DNA of 64,000 nt from Inonotus obliquus. Taxonomy: Eukaryota; Basidiomycota; Agaricomycetes; Hymenochaetales; Hymenochaetaceae. Positions within the stretch are counted from its first letter, which is position 1. The number at the start of each line of letters is the position of its first letter. The notes below the pieces were generated by a model. It did not search any database, was not told where the DNA came from, and saw nothing but the letters and a program-made list of their open reading frames with translations. Below, in pieces: positions 12,572 to 22,299 of the stretch. The stretch lies in NCBI GenBank assembly GCA_032164295.1, contig JAJHTX010000008.1, forward strand, positions 682,001-746,000. The letters run 5' to 3'. The translations under genes and the position numbers were made by a program.

Positions 12572-12927
12572 CACGGCGGGCAAAATAGGATATCAGCGGG
12601 TATTAAATTTAAAGAATTTTTCTCACAATTATTTTAAATATCAGTAAGCATATCGACCTCGCCGATATTATTTATATAAGCCACGTGCCCATATTTTAGA
12701 TATCGATAAGGATATCGATTGGGCTGATATTTTAAATTCCCTTCTGTTCTTATGCATATCTTCCGGAAAGATAGTCTAAACATCTACTTTAAATATCGGT
12801 AAGTATATCAATCCCGCCGGTATTATAAATATAAATCACGTGCTGATATGCTTGCCGATATTTAAAATTTCAGCAAAAAAATAATTTTAAATACTGCACC
12901 CACTGATATTCTATTTTGCCCGCCGTG
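12572..12927. mobile_element. MITE copy 1 (356 bp)
   Basis: The ends are inverted repeats of about 28 bp: CACGGCGGGCAAAATAGGAT at the left and, reversed, at the right with two mismatches. The host sequence GCGCTTTCCTG, seen uninterrupted in the sister unit near 14726, is here split with TTT on both sides, so the target duplication is 3 bp (TTT). The interior is AT-rich, with several ATCGAT/GATATC palindromes and two CACGTG sites, and has no coding capacity. A 3 bp duplication of this kind fits PIF/Harbinger-type elements, but the superfamily is inference. Confidence 0.9.
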
Positions 12928-13444
12928 TTTCCTGTAAAGTTGACATTCACGTGCAGTGGTAGGAAGAACAGCAGCGCGCCAAGCGGAACGCTTGATCATC
13001 GATTGATCATCCCGAAATCTCACATAAGCCCAACGGACCCTTAGGTCCAAGTTCACTCTTGCTTGTCTTATCACCGCAGGTCAACTCGTCCATTTCAGGC
13101 CCGGCGTACACGGACATCGAGGGTGTTATACAAAGAAGTCTGACCTTCAGATTTATACCTCACAACCACAGTTCTAGTCGAAGAGTCTCAAAATATTCCT
13201 CCAAAAGAGATGAGCTTGCGGGTTGAGGAACGAGGACTCATGCCTTTCAATCACAGACTCGCTTTGCTCGGTATATCACTGCAGATAAGTACTGATTCGC
13301 CAGTGATTCGCATGCTACTTACTCACAGTAATAGAGTCCAGTCCCGTTTGGATGTTCTTTCGGGACGCGACTCCAATCACGCATCAGCTTCAAGGTCCCT
13401 CGGCGAACACTTAAGCAAAGTAGGTATCCAACCCAAGATGCAAA

Positions 13445-13800
13445 CACGGCGGGCAAAATAGGATATCAGCGGGCATTAAATTTAAAGAATTTTTCTCGCA
13501 ATTATTTTAAATATCCGTAAGCATATCGACCTTGACGATATTATTTATATAAACCACGTGCCCATATTTTTTATATCGATATGGATATCGATTGGGATGA
13601 TATTTTAAATTCCCATCTGTTTTTGAGCATATCTTCCGGAAAGATAGTCTAAACATCTACTTTAAATATCGGTAAGTATATCAATCCCGCCGGTATTATA
13701 AATATAAATCACGTGCTGATATGCTTGCCGATATTCAAAATTTCGTCAAAAAAATAATTTTAAATACCGCACCCTCTGATATTCTATTTTGCCCGCCGTG
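13445..13800. mobile_element. MITE copy 2 (356 bp)
   Basis: This copy has the same length and the same terminal repeats as the copy at 12572 and is highly similar throughout. It interrupts ATGCAAAGTACAAG (uninterrupted near 452), leaving AAA on both sides, so the target duplication is again 3 bp. Both insertions are in the same orientation relative to their unit but at different sites, so they are independent transpositions rather than one event duplicated with the unit. Confidence 0.9.
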
Positions 13801-14109
13801 AAAGTACAAGCAAACTAGTATCACGTGAAAAACTGTGAGGTGGTGGCCGTGGGCCGTGGCTTGATCGATCGTTGCGACTCCATCGCGATCACTGTTCAAG
13901 CATCAACAGAAACTCTCACTACTAGTAGCGGAGCGTGCGTGTATGAACCGGCATTGTCATGATGTAGAGTGGCACTAGGGATGCAGCTTTCCACAGTACC
14001 GTACACTACTACAGGTAGTCACAAAGCCTTTGTGCCACCATCCCCCATGCACTCATTTCCGGCTCCAACATCACTGTGTGCTTGGCAGGTTCCGCCACGT
14101 CTTCATAGG

Positions 14110-14616
14110 CTTCGCCTGTCAGAGGACTACCTCAATGCCAAGACCTTACAGCAGCAAAAGTAAAAAAACCTACCTCAACCCCGCCGAGTCTGAGCTTGTC
14201 TGTAAGTTTACGGAGAGCGTCATCCTCATTCCGATGACTCTCAACTTTAACGGACTCTGGAGACCAACACACTTCCACTTCCCTTCCCCCTTCCAATATC
14301 TTTTTCTTTTCGAAGGTAGCTGTACACACGCTTCAGTCAGCCTTATTCCTTGTGCTAGCATGACTTCATACCTTCGACCACAAATTTCCCCCCGTCTTTG
14401 TTTTCAACCGTAATTTTTTCGACAAACTGTGTACCATTGGTGCGGTTTTGCGATTGATCTAAGCAAGACTCGGAAAAGAAGAATTAAGCCAGTGAGGTGG
14501 GGACAACTTGAGTGGAAATACATGCCTATCCAGAATTGCAAGACGCACTTAGGTTGATGTGGATGTAGAGATGGACTGTATGCTTTATAGGGTCCGGATT
14601 GGTTCTCTGTAGGCAT
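14110..14616 (-). pseudogene. Decayed R-family gene, copy c
   Basis: On the minus strand the ATG at 14616, preceded by TTCGACAAA, begins MPTENQSGPYK, leading into FWIGMYFHSSC. This N-terminus resembles copy a. The downstream segment is present but shifted in frame. The opposite strand also stays open over the 3' part (14030-14413) in copies b and c, most likely a by-product of DNA conservation. Confidence 0.5.
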
Positions 14617-14865
14617 TTTGTCGAAAAAGCTCAGATGCCATCAAGACGCCGCATATACGATGGCTATTTATCCCGCCAGAATGATAAAAGCAAAGCACTA
14701 TGCAGTGATTGGAGATTACATTGCGCGCTTTCCTGCGAAGTTGACATTCACATGCAGCGGTAGGAAGAAGAGTAGCACGCCAAGTGGAAACTTGCTCGTC
14801 AATCGATCACGCATCTTCCTGAAATTAGGCTCATCCGAGAATCTCTTCAAGTCCAGCTAGTGTTT

Positions 14866-14966
14866 CGGCCGTATTTTCCAGCCTCTTATACGGATACGGT
14901 CGTATGTATACGGGCCGTATATGTAGCGTTCAGGAAGTCATACGCATACGGGCCGTACGTATACGC
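14866..14966. repeat. GGCCGTATG/CGTATAC palindromic cluster
   Basis: This is a run of interleaved inverted repeats built on GGCCGTAT, CGTATAC and GTACGTATAC. Similar clusters sit at 1741-1790 and 15780-15860, always at the edge of an R unit. They could form hairpins and may mark the ends of the repeating unit. Confidence 0.6.
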
Positions 14967-15164
14967 ATAACCAGCGACAGTATCATGTTCCACGTTACTG
15001 TGGTAGCTACTTTTCTCCCTTTTGTTTGATATTATAAGGCCGTGCTTGATTATCATAATGTCTCCAGTTGCTCTGCGCTCCCGTCTTGTTGGCGGAGTGC
15101 GATAGTGGCCCGTCCGCTGGAAATGATATGGCTCGGTGACTACAGGGGAACCACTTGAGAGTTG

Positions 15165-15860
15165 CGTCAGGCAGAAAGGGCCAACGAGTAATCCATGACC
15201 CACTAGTTATATGGTGAGTACTATGGGCCAGGCATGATAAAGTTGTGAATTGAAAGCGACAGATAGTCCACCAAACCGTCGTCAATCTGCGACCTTTACT
15301 GCTTCAGCGGAGTATCCAACTCACTATTATCACCAGATGTAGTAGTACGCGTCGTCAAGGGTCATGTATCTAATGGCCCCGAACGTTACAACCCGGTGAA
15401 CGCACATGCAGACAAGATTACAAAAATGATTGAAATCTAATTAGAATACATAAAGGTGAACTAGATTGACCCATGGTGAGTTGCTGAAACGAACTGAGAG
15501 CAAGTAGTCGCGACCTTCGACTGCCACATTATAAAAGATATTGTGTTGAGCTGTATCTAGCCAAGCTGAAGGGTCCGTACACGCAAGTGATTTACCTTGA
15601 CGTCTTGCATTGGTCAAAATCCTTGTTAAAGCGATGTGATGAGTCAGGAAATCTACTGGTTGTGACAGAGGTGATGGTGGGAGGAGAAGAGGAGGGATGC
15701 TGGGTACATGGGAGATGACAAGAGATGGGACACCGTGATTAATATTGTCCATCGGGTATTTGGCCGAGAACTTCCGTATACAGCTCCTCATCCGCATACG
15801 ACCGTATGAGATACCGTGGTCGTATTTTCACCTTCGTCAAGGCCAAACGCATACGGCCGA
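15165..15860 (-). other. Linker between R units with one open frame of unknown status
   Basis: A minus-strand frame from 15797 to 15441 encodes 118 residues, including LTHHIALTRILTNA and DPSAWLDTAQHN. The composition looks protein-like, but there is no recognisable domain, and its first codons lie in the palindromic spacer. It may be a fragment of a broken gene. The rest of the linker shows nothing else. Confidence 0.3.
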
Positions 15861-16479
15861 TACACTAGGTCCAGTGTACACGGATACCGAGGGTATTATA
15901 CAAGTCTAACCTTCAGATTTATATCTCACAACCACAGTTCTAGTCATTGAAGCCTGAGTCTCAAAACATTCCTCCAAAAGAGATGAGCTTGCGGGATGAA
16001 GACTCTTGCCCCCTAGTGTATCCCATCAACCACAGACTCGCTTCGGCATTTGCTCGGTATATCACTGCAGATGCTAATTCACCAGTACTACTGCAAAAGT
16101 GACTTTAACAATCACGCATCAGCTTCAAGGTCCCTCAGCGAACGAACGAGCAAAGTAGACATCCAAGCCAAGATGCAAAGTACAAGCAAACTATCACGCG
16201 GATATTGTGGGGTGGCAGCTTGATCGTTGCATCACCATCATGCACGGTCGGTATTCAAGCATCGTATCAAGAGAAAATCTGACTATTAGCAGTGGAGAGC
16301 GTATGTATGAACCGGCATTGTCATGATGTAGAGTGGCATTAGGGATGCAGCTTTCCACAGTACCGTACACTACTACAGGCAGTTACAAAGCCTTTGTGCC
16401 ACCGTCTTCCATTCATGCATTTCCAGTACTAAGGCTTTCGTGACGCTTCTTTATTCAGAAGAAGAATATTATACTTCAA

Positions 16480-16949
16480 TGTCAAGACCTTACAGCAGCA
16501 AGGAAGTAAATTAACCTACATTAAGCCAATGTTTATTGTCCCTAAGGCCGTCTATAAGTTCACTGAGAGCGGCGTCTTGCTGCGTATGTTTACCATCAGT
16601 CTTAAAAAAGGATTCATCACCTTCGGAGATAGCTTTGTATACACGCTTCAGTCAGTCATATTCCTTGAGCTGGGATAACTTCATACCTTTGGCAGTGAAT
16701 TTCTTCACTCCGCCTTCCGCAGTCGAGTAGACATTAATACTCTGGACAGGCGGAAGAAAATCAGAGAGCCTGCCACCCGCTTTATCTGATCAAGATTCGG
16801 AAAAGAGGGGGTAAGCCAGCGAGGTGGGGACAACATAAGTAGAAATACATGCCTAACCAGAATTTCAAGACTAAGTCAGGTTGACTTTCAGCTTGTTCAT
16901 GGTCTGGTTTGTAAGACTCTTCGAGTTTGAGTTCGGGTTTGGGAGGCAT
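16480..16949 (-). pseudogene. Decayed R-family gene, copy d (best preserved)
   Basis: The ATG at 16949 begins MPPKPELKLEESYK and reaches DLVLKFWLGM, where a donor-like GT and a GATCAG acceptor suggest an intron. The next segment reads GGRLSDFLPPVQSI, EGGVKKFTAKGMKLSQLKEY, a TGA stop, then LKRVYKAISEGDESFF and DAALSELIDGL. The joined frame is out of phase at the presumed intron and contains the stop, so the gene is broken here as well. Upstream lies the conserved GATAAATAG block. I do not recognise the family. The hydrophilic, charged sequence has no signal peptide and no membrane segment. Confidence 0.5.
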
Positions 16950-17150
16950 CTTGTTGAGGAAAGTTCAGTAGCCATCAAGACGCCACATACACGATGGCTA
17001 TTTATCCTCCAGAATGATAAAAGCAAAGCACTATGCAGTTGTGATTGGACGCTTTCCTGCAAAGTTGACATTCACATCACGTGTTCACATGCAGCTTGGA
17101 CCGCCGGTCGATCACGTGTCGTTTCCTTTCTTCGATTCTGAGTCTTGAGG

Positions 17151-17704
17151 TCTCGTTCGGTGCAATTCGTTAGCACTCTACAATCTAACTTTTACCGCAG
17201 AAGATGGATGGAGGCGGTTTACCTAAGGACCGAATAAGGAGAGCCAAGCCCCTCGAGTTGGAGAGGTTGGACCGTCTAGGTACGACCAAGAGTACACAGG
17301 TTGGCCATGAAACACGATGAAGACGAGTATCGAGAAATAATATGCACAAGATTGTCTTGCTTCGAGTGCTGTGTGATGGTAAAGAGGGGAATGGGGAAGG
17401 TAAAAGAGTAGAAAGGTTAGCAACCGACCAATCTGGAGGCTGGGAAAGCCTTGCCGACGTTGACAGGCACTGGTTCAACTGTTGAGACCAGCGCACGCCC
17501 TAGAGTTTTCTTGGATGGTGCTCAATTTGGGACACTTTTCAGCGTATCGTTGGCATCGACATTCAAAAATGAATTGCAAGCATTATAGTCAAAACGAAAG
17601 CGAGGTAGAAACTGTACATGATAAGTAACGAATAACATTACCGACGGAACTGAACTCCAAAACTCGATCCTGACAAAAATCGGACTATACCTCGGAACAT
17701 CTGA
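17151..17704. other. Intergenic stretch
   Basis: This lies between the end of the R array and the stop codon of the 538-residue gene. A 103-codon minus-strand frame (17185-17496) is Ser/Leu-rich and has no supporting feature. It is probably the 3' flank of the neighbouring gene. Confidence 0.4.
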
Positions 17705-19321
17705 TTATTCGATAAGTACATGCTGCAAAGAACAAACATGCCATTGAGAAACATCTACAAAACCACACGGACAGGTGTATTGTGGTTCCTTCCGAGCATA
17801 TCGCTTTCTACTCTCTTCCTCCCTTTTCTGCTGTCGTTTCAGTTTAGCGAGTCTTTGTACCGGTGGACCTTGACTTGACGGTTGCTGGCTTTGGCTCTGG
17901 CCCGGATTCGGTAGTGAACCGAAAGTGAAATGTGGGCGTGAATGAGATGGTGGTTGCGAATGGTCCTGGGTCTGTGCTTGGGAAAGGAAGACTCGGTCGA
18001 TTACTACAGATGTCGAAGTCGGTGGCGCCATGTCAACGTTGTTGGTAGTAGACCATGTGGAAGGTAACTCCTGAACAGGTTCAGTTTCGTCAAGTGACAT
18101 TTCGGTTTCGTTAAGATCTACAATTGCCTCTGGTCTGGACTCGAACGCGGGGGATTGATACGAGTTGGATACAACGTCCTCCATGTCCACGTCAGCGGAA
18201 TGGTCGAAGTTAAACCCGTTCTCGAGGAAACTGGATTGGCTTACGATAGCCTGGGGATAATTCCACATCTCGTGAGCTTGGAAAGGAGCAGGCTGTTCGG
18301 TATCTGCTATCATCCCATTGAAGGCATCCGGATGCCTTACTAATGAACCCGGGCCAGACGAAACCCCAGAAGATAGCGTAGGCTCGCGGGTATCTATCGC
18401 AGTTAAGACAATTGCAGTAGTTGAGATGGAGGCATCTTCGGGGATTCCAGGGGCGTAGGCTTTCCACTTGCCCTTCTCTTCGCTCTGCAATCGCTTCGAG
18501 CTGTTGTCATCGCTTTCGTCACCATCATCAACGCCGCTGCCTCCATTGTCCGCATCTTCCACAGCACCGTGAAGCTTCCTTTTCATATCTTCGTCTCCTT
18601 CGTTCCTATGAAATTTCGACGCGCCATTGCTTTCGACGTCAGTCTCCATCTTGTAGCTGGGCCCAGAGCCAGATGAACCGGCACACTTCCTCCAAAAGAG
18701 TGGTTCGAACAGTGTTCTCCAGTTTCCCGGCAGGTCGACCTTATCAATGTCCAGGTCCAGCTTCAAAAGTTCCTTCAGCACCTTTTCTTGTACTGAGGGC
18801 GTCGCATATTTAGCGACTCTCTCCCCGAAAGGTCCGTACCTTCGTCGCTCCGCTCTGTCTCGCTTCCAATCATAGAGCATCTTCGTGTCCCTGCAAACCT
18901 GCCAAGGAGCGTGGAACAAAGTCGCTTCGTCCTCCGTTAGTGGGATTGGAGTGCAAGGACCATTCGAGTCGATCATCCATCTGAAACCGCCTCGACTATT
19001 CATATTATCGACGAGCGCTTGACCCAGCTCTACTCTTGCACGTCCCCAAGTGACCACGTCAGTGAGGTCGATCCAGCCTTGAACTACCATGAACAGAATG
19101 CTTTGTGAATGACTGTAATAGCTGAGCTCGTAATCGTCCATGCCCTCCTTCAACACCATTCGTTGCACAAGACGGAACCACTCCGGTGCGTATCGTAACT
19201 GGGGTGCTATAGATTCTTGGAGATTCTCTGGTTCGTCATCGTTGCTCGGGGAAGAATAGGACGAGTGCTCGACATCGGTTCGTTCGATAGGTGAATCATT
19301 CGGGCTCTCATGAGCTGCCAT
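17705..19321 (-). CDS. Uncharacterised 538-residue protein
   Basis: This is one uninterrupted frame, with ATG at 19321 and stop at 17705. An N-terminal half of globular character (RYAPEWFRLVQRMV, WFR/YELSYYSHSQ, a Trp- and Asp-rich stretch, then DWKRDRAERRRYGPFG) is followed by a long acidic, Ser- and Gln-rich, probably disordered region. A short basic C-terminus has RKEPQYTCPCGFVDVSQWHVC, in which Cys-Pro-Cys and a His-x-Cys pair could bind zinc. There is no signal peptide or membrane helix, so it is probably nuclear or cytosolic. The length of intron-free coding frame makes it a credible gene, but I do not recognise the family. It follows the two-exon gene upstream by only about 105 bp on the same strand. 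Confidence 0.75.
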   Translation of the reverse strand: MAAHESPNDSPIERTDVEHSSYSSPSNDDEPENLQESIAPQLRYAPEWFRLVQRMVLKEGMDDYELSYYSHSQSILFMVVQGWIDLTDVVTWGRARVELGQALVDNMNSRGGFRWMIDSNGPCTPIPLTEDEATLFHAPWQVCRDTKMLYDWKRDRAERRRYGPFGERVAKYATPSVQEKVLKELLKLDLDIDKVDLPGNWRTLFEPLFWRKCAGSSGSGPSYKMETDVESNGASKFHRNEGDEDMKRKLHGAVEDADNGGSGVDDGDESDDNSSKRLQSEEKGKWKAYAPGIPEDASISTTAIVLTAIDTREPTLSSGVSSGPGSLVRHPDAFNGMIADTEQPAPFQAHEMWNYPQAIVSQSSFLENGFNFDHSADVDMEDVVSNSYQSPAFESRPEAIVDLNETEMSLDETEPVQELPSTWSTTNNVDMAPPTSTSVVIDRVFLSQAQTQDHSQPPSHSRPHFTFGSLPNPGQSQSQQPSSQGPPVQRLAKLKRQQKREEESRKRYARKEPQYTCPCGFVDVSQWHVCSLQHVLIE

Positions 19322-19426
19322 GCGAAACTCTTTACTCCGCCGCCATCTTCTTGAACCATTAGCACCAGAAGGGAAAGGGCGAATTTGACCTTCTGCCTTT
19401 CTTCGCCAACTTCGGTTAGTGCCCAG

Positions 19427-20089
19427 CTACTTCCTCGTGAAGTGAACTGGACGCACCTTCTGCTTTGCGCTCCGAACAAGGGTGATCCTACGTTTCCTGT
19501 TCCTTCGCTTATCTTTGGACGCAGAAGACTTTGGCTGCCTGGACCTCCTTTGCCTCCTTTGTCCTTCCCAAGTCTTCAACACAATTTGCACAGCGGGCGG
19601 TGGGGACCTCCGGGTAGAGTCGTCGTAATCGAGTATACAATAACGGCCCGTAACATGGTCGATCTTGGGAACAAAAACGCGGATTCCGTAAAACTCCTTG
19701 ATGTATGTCTGGAAGGTGCGGAACATGGCTGAGGTCTGGGAGAAGGTACTGAGTATTCAGACAGATTAGGGACCTTCATCGGATAGCGTACCTTTAGGGT
19801 GTAGTTGGTACCGGGAAGTATCGGGGCACACTCTTGTATACTCGATCGCGTAAGATAAGACTAGAGGACGGCGAAGAGGCATGAAAAGCAGTGGGCCTTC
19901 TGAAGGGTGTCCAAACCGGAATTGAACATCCACCACGATCATCGCACCGCTTGCAGCGCTTTCATCTGTAAAATTGTCTTCATAACGAAGCCGTGTATGA
20001 GCCTGGCAGGATGGCGGGCGTTCGAAGACGTGGGCAGTGTGTTGTCTGACAATAGACCTGGCACGAGAAAGCCTCGAGGCCATGCTCAT
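19427..20089 (-). CDS. Uncharacterised small protein, possible mitochondrial presequence
   Basis: Two exons, 20089-19792 and 19728-19427, joined by a 62 bp GT..AG intron, give 199 residues. The start chosen is the ATG at 20089; a second ATG lies two codons later. The N-terminus MSMASRLSRARSIVRQH is rich in Arg and Ser with no acidic residue, as in a mitochondrial targeting sequence. The middle (MIVVDVQFRFGHP, YIKEFYGIRVFV, DHVTGRYCILDY) looks globular. The C-terminal 50 residues are strongly basic (RRQRRSRQPK, KDKRRNRKRR), as in ribosomal or RNA-binding proteins. The acceptor CTCAG before CCATG is chosen because it keeps frame; the nearby CCCAG would shift it. A mitochondrial ribosomal or RNA-binding role is inference only. 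Confidence 0.5.
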
Positions 20090-20407
20090 TAAACGTAAAG
20101 GCCATTTCTTGCATTGATTTCTGTAGTTAGCATGACGGCTTGCTATGAGTAAGTGCGGTCTATGAAAGTGAGAAATGTTGCTGATGACATGGTGGTTGAA
20201 GGACAAGCTGGCTCGCGTCGTGACGGTGAGGCAAATTGGTTGGCATAACCATCATGCGATCAATTCAATATCTTTCTCTCTAACACTCTCTACAGATACT
20301 GGTCTCTCGTTACACATGGCATTTTAGACAGATTCAAGTCATTCTGGGCAGGACGTGCACTCTTAGTTACTCTTAGTTGCCTGAGTAGTGCAAAGTTTCC
20401 TTGGGTG
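20090..20407. promoter_or_regulatory. Divergent promoter region of the small minus-strand gene and ATG22
   Basis: A 318 bp space separates the two start codons, which face away from each other. It holds pyrimidine-rich stretches near 20270 and a doubled CTCTTAGTT motif near 20360. No TATA element is obvious. Confidence 0.5.
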
Positions 20408-22299
20408 ATGGCGTCCGAAGACACGCTTTCTGCCATACCCCTGTACGACGAAGGGAAGGCAAAGCGGCACCTACGTGGTTGGCTGAGTTATGCGTTCGCA
20501 AGGTACGTCCGTGCTCTTGTTCTCCTACGCTTCTCTAATGTTCGTTGGTGTGAAGTGAGGTTTTCGTCGTCGTGTCCTTAACGCTGTTCCTTCCAATATG
20601 TTTGGAGCAGTTCGCTCGAGACAACGGCTACCTGCTTCCAGACAAAACAATACCGTGCTCAACTATCAAAACAGCGCCTTTGAATGCTGAAGTCGCGGTG
20701 GAGGAGCTGCGTTGTGTTGTCAAAATCGGCTGGGCGTGGATAGACTCTGCAAGCTTCAGGTGAGACCCACCCCGGTGGTTGAGCTAGAAGGTATCCCGCC
20801 CGCTAACCCTCAAAGAACAGCTTATATGTCTATTCGATCTCAGTCGCCCTACAGGCACTAACCGTTATCTCCATGGGTGGAATAGCCGATCACCGTATGT
20901 CACAAAGTCTTTTATGCAGCAACTCTGTTAATAGTGATGCATGTCAGCTCCCCACCGAAAGCGCGCTCTGCTTCTGTTCGCCGCGTTAGGCTCAATAGCC
21001 GCGATGCTCTTTCTCGGATTACCGTCTTCTTCTCATGTGTGGATGCTGGCGGCTCTTTTTGCGATTACAGCGAACGTTGGTTTCGGTGCGAGCGTCGTTG
21101 CGATGAACGCGTATCTACCCACACTTGCTCGCGAAGACAAGGACGTCGTTGCTGCTTTCCAAGAGCTACGCTCTTCGGATAATGTGCACGCATCGGATCG
21201 GGACAGTGAAGAGCGAGAGTTTCATGGAGATGCGCATGAAGAGCCTCTATTACCGGACGAACGAGTTGTATCGGAGGAGACTCAAGTCTTGCAAGACAAG
21301 TACGCATCTCTTACCTCCCAAACGACGTCTCGAATCTCAGGCACGGGTATCGCTCTCGGATACTTTGCCGGAATTGTCGCTCTCGTTATTGCGCTGGTGC
21401 CCGTAACGCTAATGAAGGGTTCGACTTTCTCCCTTCGCCTCGCTATTTTCGCTAGCGGGCTTTGGTGGGCGCTCTTCACGATTCCTGCAGGAGCATGGCT
21501 ACCTGGTGCTTCATCGATGGAAGTGAAAGAAGCACCACAGTCGACCGGATTGTTCAGTCTAAAGCACGAAATCTGGAAGGCCTGGCGTCGTCTCGGCCAA
21601 ATGCTACATTGGACGGAAATCAAACGTCTGAAGAATACCTTCCTCTTCCTCGGCGCTTGGTTCTTGTTGAGCGACGGCTTCACGACTATCACATCTACCG
21701 CTCTCCTCTTTGGTAAGACGCAGCTGCACATGTCGGCTAGTGCGCTTATCATCGTTGGGCTACTCGTTAACGCAGCAGGCGTGCTCGGCGCTCTCGTATG
21801 GCCACGGGTTCAACGACGTCTCGGATGGTCGAACAAGGGTATACTGATTACGCTTGTCTGTGCTTGCAGTTTTATTCCTCTTTATGGTTGCTTAGGTTTC
21901 CTCCCTCTATTCCAATCGACCTCCACCTCCTCGGATTTCAATGCTTTAATGGTTACCACGCACTTTGGTGGACTAACAACACCAGGCGAGATGTATGCCC
22001 TTGCGGTCTATTTCGGCGCAGTATACGGCGCATTCCAGGCGTATGCACGGGCCTTCTACGCTGAGCTTGTCCCGCCAGGCGAGGAAGCCAGGTGGTATGC
22101 TCTGTATTCTATCACGGATAAGTCCAGCTCGTTCGTTGGGCCGCTCGTCGTTGGGCTCATCGCAGACGCGACAGGCAACATACGCTATTCATTTTTCTTC
22201 TTGGTTGCTATGATTTGGAGCGCGTTGCCTCTGCTCTTCGGTGTTAATGTAGAAAAGGGAAGGGTGGATGCGGAAAGGTATTACCATCGCGAAGGCTGA
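20408..22299 (+). CDS. ATG22: Atg22-type vacuolar amino-acid effluxer (MFS)
   Basis: Four exons, 20408-20502, 20556-20759, 20821-20894 and 20948-22299, give 574 residues. The splice sites restore the family blocks GWLSYAFASEVFVVVSLTLF and FLPICLEQFARDNG early in the protein, then ALQALTVISMGGIADH around residue 120. The long last exon encodes the remaining membrane helices (LLLFAALGSIAAMLFLG, GIALGYFAGIVALVIALVP, TFLFLGAWFLLSDGF, LVVGLIADATGNIRYSFFF). An acidic hydrophilic loop (AFQELRSSDNV...HEEPLLPDE) separates the helix groups, as in other Atg22 proteins. The family sits in the vacuolar membrane and exports amino acids released by autophagic breakdown. The length is normal and no catalytic defect was seen. 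The acceptor of intron 1 is GTGAAG before TGAGG, not the AG four bases further on, which would stop translation. Confidence 0.9.

Larger units (their letters stand above)
11400..17150 (-). repeat. Tandem array of three R units
   Basis: Three head-to-tail copies, roughly 11.4-13.08, 13.09-15.16 and 15.86-17.15 kb, share the same ordered blocks as the copy near the window start. The start codons of the embedded decayed gene lie at 12465, 14616 and 16949, a period of about 2.15-2.33 kb. The units are separated by GGCCGTATG/CGTATAC-rich palindromic spacers (14866-14966 and 15780-15860). The first two units each carry one copy of the same MITE, at different positions. I found no transposase, so this could be a local gene duplication array or a non-autonomous element that spread in tandem. 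Boundaries are approximate. Confidence 0.65.

Noticed and set aside
14030..14413. 127-codon plus-strand frame shared with 11843-12247
   Set aside because: The opposite strand carries the recognisable protein segments (KGMKLS and others); the shared plus frame is explained by DNA conservation.
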